Shown here: positions 1-7,274 of the stretch, one piece after another
Numbering within the stretch: position 1 is the first letter of the stretch
Layout of the letters: every line of letters starts with the position of its first letter
DNA from: an uncultured Woeseiaceae bacterium
GTDB lineage: Bacteria > Pseudomonadota > Gammaproteobacteria > Steroidobacterales > Woeseiaceae
DNA: 64,000 nucleotides
Assembly (NCBI GenBank): GCA_902510755.1
Contig: CABXCS010000002.1
Location: 1 to 64,000, forward strand
Direction: 5' to 3'
The notes under the pieces: generated by a model
What the model was told of the DNA's origin: nothing
Databases searched by the model: none
Seen by the model: the letters and a program-made list of their open reading frames with translations, nothing else
Translations under genes and position numbers: made by a program

Positions 1-302
1 TTTTTAGCATGTTGAGAACTATCAACCAATTGCATGCCGCGATGGCGACAAGTATTTTCAAATACATTAATGACATCATCGCTTTCACGAATAATGAGCA
101 AGGGTAAGCCTAAAAAATTAATTGGTTTAACATCACCTATTTCTGGTATATCTTTAGCGAAAGATACGCCACACCAATTTTGAAACATGATGGTATTTTT
201 TTCTGACTTAAATTGCTGTTTTGAAATGTAGTGTTTGTTTTCTAACCCGCTAGCATACTCTATATTATCGGTAATCGAAGAAAAGGAATTATTATTCGAC
301 AT
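1..302 (-). CDS. Rieske non-haem iron oxygenase alpha subunit, N-terminal part only (cut by window edge)
   Basis: Reading leftwards from an ATG at 302, about 100 codons stay open to the window edge, so the rest of the gene lies outside. The end of the visible part contains T-C-R-H-R-G with C85 and H87, the first Cys-x-His pair of a Rieske [2Fe-2S] centre. It is preceded by the usual beta-strand lead-in (about residues 35-82, with G-L-P-L-L-I-I-R). The second Cys-x2-His pair and the mononuclear iron site cannot be seen. Known relatives include choline, glycine-betaine, carnitine and stachydrine oxygenases/demethylases. Given the betaine genes in this window I infer a quaternary-amine substrate, but other ring or demethylating oxygenases are equally possible. 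It lies 34 bases downstream of the MOSC gene on the same strand, so the two are probably co-transcribed. Confidence 0.82.
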   Translation of the reverse strand, partial: MSNNNSFSSITDNIEYASGLENKHYISKQQFKSEKNTIMFQNWCGVSFAKDIPEIGDVKPINFLGLPLLIIRESDDVINVFENTCRHRGMQLVDSSQHAK

Positions 303-336
303 ATAAGAATCCTTTGAAAGATAAAATATAAGTTAC

Positions 337-924
337 TTAAGCGTCAATTAAGCGTTCTTTCCAGGCTGGTTCTTCATAAGTTATTACGGTAACTTCATCA
401 CCTTGATTTATCCTACCAGTGGTTTCGATTACGCCAACAATTCCTCTATTCAGTTTTCCAGCTTTTGAAAACAATGTGTCATCAATGGATTGATTTTCGT
501 TATTTTTATGTTCAGCAGCTATTTTCTTCCCCATAGCTAAACAAGGAGGATTATATTCCTCAACTATGAGCTCCACTCCTGAAGGAAATTTGAGTATGGA
601 TCCTTTTGGCAAGGCAGATAAATTAGGGATTCCCAAGAAACAAAGATTTGCCCCCAATGAGCTAGCATTGATGGCATTTTTTATCTTCATAGAAGTTTCT
701 ATGGCTTCAATTTCCTCAATAGAAACAGCTGACCATTGTCTTTCGTTACGCCTTATCGTGCCTTTTTTTTGTTTATCCCCAGCCCAAGTTTCTCTGGTAT
801 AGCCACGATGCGGGTCATTTATAATGCCATCAAGCTCTACTTCGATGTATGGCTCTTCAATGGTGCCAAGGTTATTATTTGAACCAGTATGAACAGAATG
901 GACTTGTCCGATTATTTTTTTCAT
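337..924 (-). CDS. MOSC domain protein
   Basis: Soluble 195-residue protein of the MOSC (molybdenum cofactor sulfurase C-terminal) family, which binds Mo-cofactor sulfur or acts as a sulfur/metal carrier. The conserved cysteine lies in N-P-P-C-L-A-M-G-K-K, C128 in this numbering, in the usual place two-thirds along the domain, after a beta-rich N-terminal part. I chose the ATG at 924 (M-K-K-I-I-G-Q-V-H-S-V). A longer reading frame reaches 972, but its extra 16 residues do not look like MOSC and run towards the divergent symporter gene. The Rieske oxygenase follows 34 bases downstream. MOSC modules are found fused to or beside ferredoxin-reductase-type electron donors, but no reductase is present here, so its role is open. 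Confidence 0.82.
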   Translation of the reverse strand: MKKIIGQVHSVHTGSNNNLGTIEEPYIEVELDGIINDPHRGYTRETWAGDKQKKGTIRRNERQWSAVSIEEIEAIETSMKIKNAINASSLGANLCFLGIPNLSALPKGSILKFPSGVELIVEEYNPPCLAMGKKIAAEHKNNENQSIDDTLFSKAGKLNRGIVGVIETTGRINQGDEVTVITYEEPAWKERLIDA

Positions 925-1023
925 TGTTTCATATATTAATCTGAGTATTGCTTTAGTACAACAAAATAGCATACTGTGATCTCATATATACCTTATTAAA
1001 CTCACAAGGACAGGTGTCTTCTC

Positions 1024-2520
1024 ATGGGAAGTTACGTTGCGAATATTGATTATTTAATTATTTTCCTTTATTTAGTGATGTTGGTCAGTATTGGTATTTA
1101 TTCATATCGTCGTGATTCTAGTTATGAAGAATTCATGTTGGCAGGACGTGGGATGACTACGCCAATGTTAATTTCTACCATGGTATCAACATATTATGGA
1201 CTGGATATTTTATTTGGCTCTTCAGAAATGGCCTTTAATGATGGACTAATGGCATTTTTTGGTTATGCTTTATCAACTTTAATATTTTATTTATTTATCG
1301 CTTTTGTGATGGCTGATAAATTACGAACAGCTAATTTTATTTCCTTACCAGAAATTCTTGAGAAAGCTTACGGTAGAAAGACCTCCTCAATAGGGGCGAT
1401 TAGTTCAATGGTCTACTGCTTACCAACAACCTCTCTATTCGCATTAGGGCGAGTTTCAGAATTTGTATTTGGAATTGATGCTCACTATGGAGCGTTCATT
1501 CTTGGGGGAATTGCACTGGCATATACGTTACTAGGTGGATTAAAGGCAGTAGCAATTACTGATACGATTCAATTTTCACTAATGTGTATTACGGTTGCAG
1601 TCGGTGTCCCTCTTCTGGTCTCTGAAGTTGGTGGATTTGCAGCAATTAAAGAAAGTGTTCCTACTGGGCATTTTAACTTACTGGGAACAGTACCTCCCTG
1701 GTTGTTATTTGCTTATGCCTCGTCTAGTTTAGCGGTACTTATTGATCCTTCACTTTATCAACGTATATTTGCAGCGAGAAGTGCCCGTCAAGCACGCAAT
1801 GCTATCTTAACCTCAACTGCTATTTGGACAACCTTTGATTGGCTGGTTGTAGCTGGAGGAATAGCAGCTTTAGCTGCAGTTAGTACGGGAATATTAGCCA
1901 GTGATGTTCATCCAAATGATGCTTTCTTAATTGCAGTCACTTATGCATTGCCAATTGGTTTGTCAGGCATCTTCCTTGCTGGAGTTTTGGCGACAGCAAT
2001 GTCAACAATTGATGGTTATACACTAGTAGCTGGTTCCAATATTTCCTATGATATGTATCGTCCTCTCATTAAACCTGAGGCTACAGATGCTGAATTAGTC
2101 AAAGCCACGAAGATTGGTATTGTGATTGCTTGGACATTAGGTTACATCGTTGCTTTCCAGTTTGATCGAATAATGGCGCTGCTTATTTTTGTTACTACTG
2201 TAATTACATCAACTGTTTTTGTTCCTGTCTTGATGGCATTGTTTTATCGAGGTCGAAAAACAGCAGCTGCTGGATTGATAAGTTGTACTGCTGGATTGAT
2301 AAGTGTACTTACTTTTTATATCGGCTTGGCTCAAATAGGTGATTATAATGAAGTCTGGGGTACATATATTTTGACATTTTCAATTGGTGAGTATTCATTT
2401 TCTATATGGCAAGAATATGCTTTATTTTTCTGTTTACCGATCAGTTTAATTGGTTTTTTCATTGGTAATTATTTTGGAGAGTCTCAAAATGAGCAATTTC
2501 AAAATAAGGAGGCTTCATGA
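1024..2520 (+). CDS. Sodium:solute symporter (SSS family)
   Basis: Integral inner-membrane protein of 498 residues with about 13 hydrophobic segments, the normal length for the SSS (SLC5-like) family. The family signature G-G-L-K-A-V-A-I-T-D-T-I-Q-F is at residues 171-184. An early A-G-R-G-M at residues 40-44 is also typical of Na+ symporters. These carriers import organic solutes with sodium. Substrate cannot be read from sequence, but a methylated amine, carboxylate or amino acid would fit the neighbourhood. A purine-rich ribosome site (AAGGACAGG) lies just before the ATG at 1024. The gene is divergent from the MOSC gene. Its stop overlaps the ATG of a 40-residue membrane protein. Confidence 0.93.
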   Translation: MGSYVANIDYLIIFLYLVMLVSIGIYSYRRDSSYEEFMLAGRGMTTPMLISTMVSTYYGLDILFGSSEMAFNDGLMAFFGYALSTLIFYLFIAFVMADKLRTANFISLPEILEKAYGRKTSSIGAISSMVYCLPTTSLFALGRVSEFVFGIDAHYGAFILGGIALAYTLLGGLKAVAITDTIQFSLMCITVAVGVPLLVSEVGGFAAIKESVPTGHFNLLGTVPPWLLFAYASSSLAVLIDPSLYQRIFAARSARQARNAILTSTAIWTTFDWLVVAGGIAALAAVSTGILASDVHPNDAFLIAVTYALPIGLSGIFLAGVLATAMSTIDGYTLVAGSNISYDMYRPLIKPEATDAELVKATKIGIVIAWTLGYIVAFQFDRIMALLIFVTTVITSTVFVPVLMALFYRGRKTAAAGLISCTAGLISVLTFYIGLAQIGDYNEVWGTYILTFSIGEYSFSIWQEYALFFCLPISLIGFFIGNYFGESQNEQFQNKEAS

Positions 2521-2639
2521 CTGGTTGGGATTTTTTTACCTATTTATGTGCTATTTTTTTGGGCTCTAGTGGTGTAATTTTATTGTCTGTTTTTTTGAGA
2601 GATAGTTTTCGGTCTAAGCAGAAAGAATCAAGTGAATAA
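2517..2639 (+). CDS. Small single-span membrane protein, translationally coupled to the symporter
   Basis: Open frame of 40 codons whose ATG overlaps the symporter stop codon in an ATGA arrangement (2517-2520). A strong ribosome site, AAGGAGG, lies a few bases upstream inside the end of the symporter gene. The product starts M-T-G-W-D-F-F-T, has one hydrophobic segment (about residues 6-26) and ends in a charged, lysine- and serine-rich tail (R-S-K-Q-K-E-S-S-E). I do not recognise a family. Coupled overlap with a transporter and the single span suggest a small accessory subunit or stabiliser of the symporter, by analogy with small companion proteins of other SSS carriers. That is inference. 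Confidence 0.7.
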   Translation: MTGWDFFTYLCAIFLGSSGVILLSVFLRDSFRSKQKESSE

Positions 2640-2666
2640 ATATATTTATTTTTGGATTTAGAAGAG

Positions 2667-3914
2667 CTACTTATTAACTTTTCTTAGGCACCAAGTAGTA
2701 ATTACCCCAATTAATGCAATAACAGTAAGAAATAGAAAGTAATTTTGATGGCCTGTGATGCCTGGATTCGCATCTAAAATTCTACCAGAAATTGAACCAA
2801 AAAATATATCTGGGGTGAAACCAACAAATGAAACTATTCCTATAGTGGTGCCAGTAATGTTTTTTGGTGTTTTAATTTCATTTACTAGGGCGAAATAAAT
2901 GCCGCGTATAGCAAACACCATAAAGAAAGTAGAAAATATATTGATAAGAATAAATACTACTAATGAAGCTGAGCCATCAAATATCATAAAACCGATATAT
3001 GTAAATATTAAAATAAAGAACGCAAGGAAAATAACGTAACTTGCAGCTATTCTGTCGGCTAAAAACCCAGCTAAAATAGCTGCAATTGGTCTGGCAAGAG
3101 AGCTATATGTAAATAATTTTGCAGCCTCTACTGCATTCATACCGAGAACTTCATAGGCATATAATGCCATATTATCTAAACCTTTGTATGTTGAGTAAGC
3201 ACAAATAATAATAGCAGCATGTAACCAAACCATTCGATTTGAGAGTACCTTGATAAGGTTATTAAAATTTGTATTCTGCTTGTGATTACTGGTTATGCTC
3301 GGTTCAGGTAAGAACATCCAGATTAAAATAGCAGCAATTGCAGTTAATGCTGAGTAAAATAAAATAACAGTACGAAATCCATTTAGTTTTTGCGAAGTGA
3401 CCGCTAGATTAATTTCACTGGGCAAAAAATTGGCAAAGATAAGAATCGCTAAAGCTGAGACTACTGAGGCTAATAAACCTCTTCCACCATCCAACAGACC
3501 AAATGCTTTCCCTTGTGTATAATCTCCCCCCCATTCTCTCGTCGCTTTAAGCATAGCTGCCCAAAATAAAAAGATAGTAGTTATACCCCAGTATCCATAG
3601 AGCATCATCATTCCTAATATATTAGGAAAAGTGCTCATATAAAGTCCACCAAAAGCGGTTAGTAGGAGAGAGATAGTCATCAATTTGCGCGCTGAGATTT
3701 TATCTGCAATTAAACCACCAAAAAAATAAGAGACCATTGCTGTTAATCCATAAACTGCAAATACATCACCTAAATTGGTGTTGCTCAAATTAAATAATTC
3801 TAGAAAACTGGGGCGAAAGAAACGCGCTAAGTGAAAAGGTAAACTGAAAACTAATTCACCTGCAAATATCAAAACAATCATTTGCAAGACACGATGCCAA
3901 TTATTTATGCTCAT
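2667..3914 (-). CDS. MFS transporter
   Basis: Membrane protein of 415 residues with about 12 hydrophobic segments in two halves, typical of the major facilitator superfamily. The cytoplasmic loop after span 2 reads G-G-L-I-A-D-K-I-S-A-R-K-L, a form of the MFS loop motif (G-x-x-x-D-x-x-x-R-[RK]). A later A-T-R-E-W-G-G-D-Y-T-Q-G-K-A-F-G-L-L-D-G stretch around residue 125 recalls organophosphate/nitrate-type MFS carriers. The substrate is unknown. The gene stands alone on the minus strand, convergent with the symporter operon (27 bases from the small gene's stop). Upstream is a 159-base divergent spacer shared with the TSUP transporter. Confidence 0.88.
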   Translation of the reverse strand: MSINNWHRVLQMIVLIFAGELVFSLPFHLARFFRPSFLELFNLSNTNLGDVFAVYGLTAMVSYFFGGLIADKISARKLMTISLLLTAFGGLYMSTFPNILGMMMLYGYWGITTIFLFWAAMLKATREWGGDYTQGKAFGLLDGGRGLLASVVSALAILIFANFLPSEINLAVTSQKLNGFRTVILFYSALTAIAAILIWMFLPEPSITSNHKQNTNFNNLIKVLSNRMVWLHAAIIICAYSTYKGLDNMALYAYEVLGMNAVEAAKLFTYSSLARPIAAILAGFLADRIAASYVIFLAFFILIFTYIGFMIFDGSASLVVFILINIFSTFFMVFAIRGIYFALVNEIKTPKNITGTTIGIVSFVGFTPDIFFGSISGRILDANPGITGHQNYFLFLTVIALIGVITTWCLRKVNK

Positions 3915-4073
3915 AACGAAGAGACTATTCTATATGACAAGAAAATGGAAAAAAGAAATCGATCTAGAGGCTTCATTTTATTCTGCAAAAAAACTTATGC
4001 ATTGATAAGATAATCTTTTGAATATAAATACGAGATAACTATTTCCATAATAATTGCATTTTTAGGCACTGCT

Positions 4074-4787
4074 TTGCTTTATGCTGCAGTGGGCTTTGGT
4101 GGAGGATCTACATACAATGCAATATTAATATTAACTGATATTAATTATATAATGATACCGATTATTGCACTTACCTGTAATCTTATTGTGGTCAGTGGAA
4201 ATAGTCTCAGATACTTTCAAAATAACTTAATCCCTTGGAAATTTACCCTGCCTGTGGTGGGCTCATCAATTCCGTTTGCTTTCGCCGGCGGACTTGTGAT
4301 GGTAGATGAAGTTCTCTTTATAAAGATACTAGCTTGGGCATTACTTTTTTCTGGCCTAATGATGCTTTACAGAAAAAAATATCTGAGTATTTCTTTGCTG
4401 AAGTTTAATAAAATAGTTGTATTAATATTCAGTTGTGTTTTGGCTGCATGTTTGGGTTTTATTGCTGGATTGGTTGGTATAGGTGGCGGCATTTTCTTCG
4501 CTCCATTATTGCATTTAACACAACTGCTGCCGGTAAAAAATATAACAGCATTTAGTAGTTTTTTTATTTTAGTCAACTCCTCAGCTGGTCTAATTGGGCA
4601 ATTTATCAAGTATGATGGGATGAATATCGATCTTCTTGAAAGTCAATATTTTTGGCTGTTACTTGCTGTATTTGTAGGTGGTCAAATTGGTTCTCATTTG
4701 AGCGTTCACAGAATTCAACCTATTGTAGTGAGAAGATTAACTGCAGTTTTAGTGATTTATGTAGGATGTAGATTACTATTCATATAA
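4074..4787 (+). CDS. TSUP family (TauE/SafE) membrane transporter
   Basis: Membrane protein of about 237 residues with seven to eight hydrophobic segments and the two glycine-rich repeats of the TauE/SafE family: A-A-V-G-F-G-G-G-S near the N-terminus and A-G-L-V-G-I-G-G-G-I-F-F mid-protein. Members move sulfite, sulfoacetate, taurine-related or other small organic anions. The start is uncertain. The only standard in-frame start is a TTG at 4074, preceded by TAGG, but it cuts into the first hydrophobic segment. The frame stays open upstream to a stop at 4011-4013, and this stretch encodes I-S-I-I-I-A-F-L-G-T-A-L, which looks like the missing start of span 1. A non-standard ATT or ATA start at 4035-4049 is therefore possible. 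Confidence 0.85.
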   Translation: MLYAAVGFGGGSTYNAILILTDINYIMIPIIALTCNLIVVSGNSLRYFQNNLIPWKFTLPVVGSSIPFAFAGGLVMVDEVLFIKILAWALLFSGLMMLYRKKYLSISLLKFNKIVVLIFSCVLAACLGFIAGLVGIGGGIFFAPLLHLTQLLPVKNITAFSSFFILVNSSAGLIGQFIKYDGMNIDLLESQYFWLLLAVFVGGQIGSHLSVHRIQPIVVRRLTAVLVIYVGCRLLFI

Positions 4788-4831
4788 GATTAATTTAGTT
4801 ATGTAATTTTCTTTTATATCAGAGGTGTTAT

Positions 4832-5431
4832 GTGGGTTTAGAAATAAGAAAGTTTGTTATTCATGACGAGGAAACGCTAATTGAAGGCTTTTGCGAAGCA
4901 GAAAAACCTCTGAGAATGTTTGCCGTTGCAGCAGTGATAAAAAATCCTTGGGCGGGTCATTATGTTGCTGATCTGAAACCAGAAATTTTAACAATTGCCC
5001 CTCCATTAGGAGAGGAGTTAACACAACGTATTACATCAATAGCTGGTGGCGGTGAAAAAATAGAGGCTTATGGAAAAGCTGCCGTTGTTGGTTTGGATGG
5101 TGAAATAGAACATGCATCAGCATTGATTCATACACTTAGATTTGGTAATTATTACCGGGAGGCAGTGGGAGCCAAAAGCTACCTGTCTTTCACCAATACA
5201 CGCGGCCCTGCAGATGCGCCAATTATGGTGCCCCTGATGGATAAAAATGATGCAGGGCGTCGTTCACATTATCTAACGATACAGTTTTCCATCGCAGACG
5301 CACCTAGAGCAGATGAGATCGTGGTTGTTTTAGGTGGCTCTATTGGTGGTCGCCCACATCACCGAATTGGTGATCGCTATCAAGATTTGAAAGATCTCGG
5401 TCATGATGCAGACAATCCTGCCTCGGTATAA
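4832..5431 (+). CDS. Amino acid synthesis family protein (AA_synth / DUF1185)
   Basis: Protein of 199 residues that I recognise as the AA_synth family (formerly DUF1185). Typical features are the N-terminal I-R-K, the central G-K-A-A-V-V-G and E-H-A-S-A-L-I-H-T stretch, and C-terminal G-G-R-P-H-H-R-I-G-D-R. The family name comes from an old genetic association and its biochemical activity is not established. It begins with GTG at 4832, behind an AGAGG. It opens a four-gene operon: its 3' end overlaps the alpha/beta hydrolase gene by 29 bases, and a luciferase-like monooxygenase and an aldehyde dehydrogenase follow. This suggests a role in the same catabolic route, perhaps as a hydrolase or isomerase acting on a ring-opened intermediate (inference). 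Confidence 0.82.
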   Translation: MGLEIRKFVIHDEETLIEGFCEAEKPLRMFAVAAVIKNPWAGHYVADLKPEILTIAPPLGEELTQRITSIAGGGEKIEAYGKAAVVGLDGEIEHASALIHTLRFGNYYREAVGAKSYLSFTNTRGPADAPIMVPLMDKNDAGRRSHYLTIQFSIADAPRADEIVVVLGGSIGGRPHHRIGDRYQDLKDLGHDADNPASV

Positions 5432-6215
5432 AACTACAAATAATCTTGCCTATTATAAAGTGGGTCAAGGCCCATTAATTTTAATGGTACATGGAGTAGG
5501 CCTTAGAATAGAAAGCTGGACTGCTCAAATTGAATTCCTCAGTAAAAATTTCACTGTTATTGCCATTGATTTGCCAGGACATGGAGAGAGTTCCAATTTA
5601 GCTTCCTCACAGATTGGTATTGCTCCTTATGTAGAGCAAGTTAGTTTATTTATTGAAGAATTAATACAAGAAAAATTTATAATTATTGGGCATTCCCTGG
5701 GTGCGCTTATAGCAATTAACTTTGCGGCGCAATTTAATCATAAGTGCCATGCAGTGATAGCTTTAAATTGTATTTATCAGAGAAGTGATGAAGCTATGAA
5801 GCAAGTACAACTTCGGGCTAAAAAAATTGCTTTGAGAGAAATTGAAGAAGTAGCAGAAGCTACTGTTGAGCGTTGGTTTGGGAGAAATTCATCTGATCAG
5901 TTGGCTGATATTTGTTATCAATGGTTGCAAGACTGTAATATTGAGGGATACATCAAAGCTTACAATGCTTTTGCTAATGTGAGGGGAGCTTCTGATAGTT
6001 TATTAGCTTTGAATAATTTGCCCGTAGCTTTTATAACAGGTACGTTAGATACAAATTCTACAATAGCAATGAGTCAAAATATGGCTAAAGAATGTTTGAA
6101 AGGCACAGCAAAAATTGTCTGTGGTGCTGGACACATGGCCCAAATGAGTCATTCGACTGAAATTAACAGGCTCATAGAGTCATTTATCTCGACAATTAAA
6201 CTTAGAACAAGTTGA
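5403..6215 (+). CDS. Alpha/beta fold hydrolase
   Basis: Cytoplasmic 270-residue alpha/beta hydrolase. Visible parts are the oxyanion H-G-V-G (residues 30-33), the nucleophile elbow G-H-S-L-G with Ser98, a probable acid D216 (T-G-T-L-D-T) and the catalytic histidine H244 in G-A-G-H-M-A-Q, all at normal spacing. The start at 5403 (ATGATG) lies inside the 3' end of the preceding gene, which implies coupled translation. The monooxygenase gene starts 4 bases after its stop. In the trigonelline pathway of Acinetobacter an alpha/beta hydrolase (TgnE) cleaves an N-methylformamido-methylene-succinate after oxidative ring opening. The equivalent job here is a reasonable guess, but lactone or ester hydrolysis is also possible. 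Confidence 0.9.
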   Translation: MMQTILPRYKTTNNLAYYKVGQGPLILMVHGVGLRIESWTAQIEFLSKNFTVIAIDLPGHGESSNLASSQIGIAPYVEQVSLFIEELIQEKFIIIGHSLGALIAINFAAQFNHKCHAVIALNCIYQRSDEAMKQVQLRAKKIALREIEEVAEATVERWFGRNSSDQLADICYQWLQDCNIEGYIKAYNAFANVRGASDSLLALNNLPVAFITGTLDTNSTIAMSQNMAKECLKGTAKIVCGAGHMAQMSHSTEINRLIESFISTIKLRTS

Positions 6216-6219
6216 TGCC

Positions 6220-7257
6220 ATGAAATTCTCTTTATTCGCACATATGGAACGCACTAATAATGAGCAATCTTATGCGGATCTTTACGAGGAATTTATTGCA
6301 CTATGCGAACTAGCGGAACAAGGTGGAATGCATACAATATGGACTGGAGAACATCACTGTATGGATTTTACTATTGCGCCAAATCCATTTATCAATATTG
6401 CTGATTTGGCTGCAAAATTTAAAAATATTCGTTTAGGTACTGGTACTATTATTGCCCCATTTTGGCATCCAATAAAAATTGCAGGTGAATCTGCAATGAC
6501 AGATATTATTACATCTGGAAGATTGGAGTTAGGTCTGGCAAGAGGAGCTTATAGCTATGAGTACGAACGCTTAATGCCAGGAATGGATGCATGGGAAGCT
6601 GGTGCTAGACTGAGAGAGATAGTCCCAGCAATAAAGGGATTATGGCGAGGGAATTATAAACATGAAGGCAAGTACTATGAGTTTCCTAAGTCCACCTCCA
6701 CTCCAAAACCACTTCAAAAGCAAGGGCCACCTATATGGATTGCGGCTAGAGATCCGAATAGTCATGAATTTGCCATAAATAATGATTGTAATGTACAGGT
6801 AACTCCACTCTGGCAGGGGTACGAAGAAGTGGAAAGTTTGATCAAACGTTTTCAGGAGGCTAAAAAGAAATGCAACCGACAATCTTTAGCAAAAATTATG
6901 TTACTTCAACATACATTTGTGAGTAACAATAATAAAGAGTTGGAACAGGCGACTAACTCTTTTAGTGAGTTTTATGCTCATTTTGGTGCTTGGTTTAAGA
7001 ATGAAAGACCGGTAGATCAAGCGCGTATAAAAGCACTATCAAAAGAAGAAATAGAATTAATGGATATGTATTCACCTTCGATTTTAAAAAAGAATTTAGC
7101 AATTGGAAGTGTGGATGAAATAAAAGACTTAATCAAAAAATACCAAGATTTAGGTTATGATGAATTTGCCTATTGGGTTGATTCTGGGATGGATGTAGAT
7201 TTGAAGAAAGCTTCTCTTAAGAAATTCATTAATGAAGTTATGCCTGAATTCATTTAA
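6220..7257 (+). CDS. LLM class flavin-dependent monooxygenase (luciferase-like)
   Basis: Protein of 345 residues, the usual size of bacterial luciferase-like (TIM-barrel) flavin monooxygenases. Seen are the W-T-G-E-H-H motif near residue 45, the R-L-G-T-G-T-I-I-A-P-F-W-H-P strand at about 67-80, and G-R-L-E-L-G-L-A-R-G-A-Y near 104-115. These enzymes use reduced FMN and O2 supplied by a separate flavin reductase. No reductase is visible in the operon, so it must be elsewhere. The gene sits between an alpha/beta hydrolase and an aldehyde dehydrogenase. In trigonelline degradation the LLM enzyme TgnB opens the N-methylpyridinium ring, so a similar heteroaromatic ring opening is my favoured but unproven role. 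Confidence 0.9.
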   Translation: MKFSLFAHMERTNNEQSYADLYEEFIALCELAEQGGMHTIWTGEHHCMDFTIAPNPFINIADLAAKFKNIRLGTGTIIAPFWHPIKIAGESAMTDIITSGRLELGLARGAYSYEYERLMPGMDAWEAGARLREIVPAIKGLWRGNYKHEGKYYEFPKSTSTPKPLQKQGPPIWIAARDPNSHEFAINNDCNVQVTPLWQGYEEVESLIKRFQEAKKKCNRQSLAKIMLLQHTFVSNNNKELEQATNSFSEFYAHFGAWFKNERPVDQARIKALSKEEIELMDMYSPSILKKNLAIGSVDEIKDLIKKYQDLGYDEFAYWVDSGMDVDLKKASLKKFINEVMPEFI

Positions 7258-7274
7258 TTCATGGGTATAGAGTT

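Noticed and set aside
566..802. Antisense open frames inside genes (such as this one)
   Set aside because: They lie opposite well-supported genes, have no family match or ribosome site, and are common in AT-rich coding regions.
337..972. Longer MOSC frame starting at 972
   Set aside because: The first 16 residues are not like the family and would extend into the divergent promoter region; the ATG at 924 fits better.
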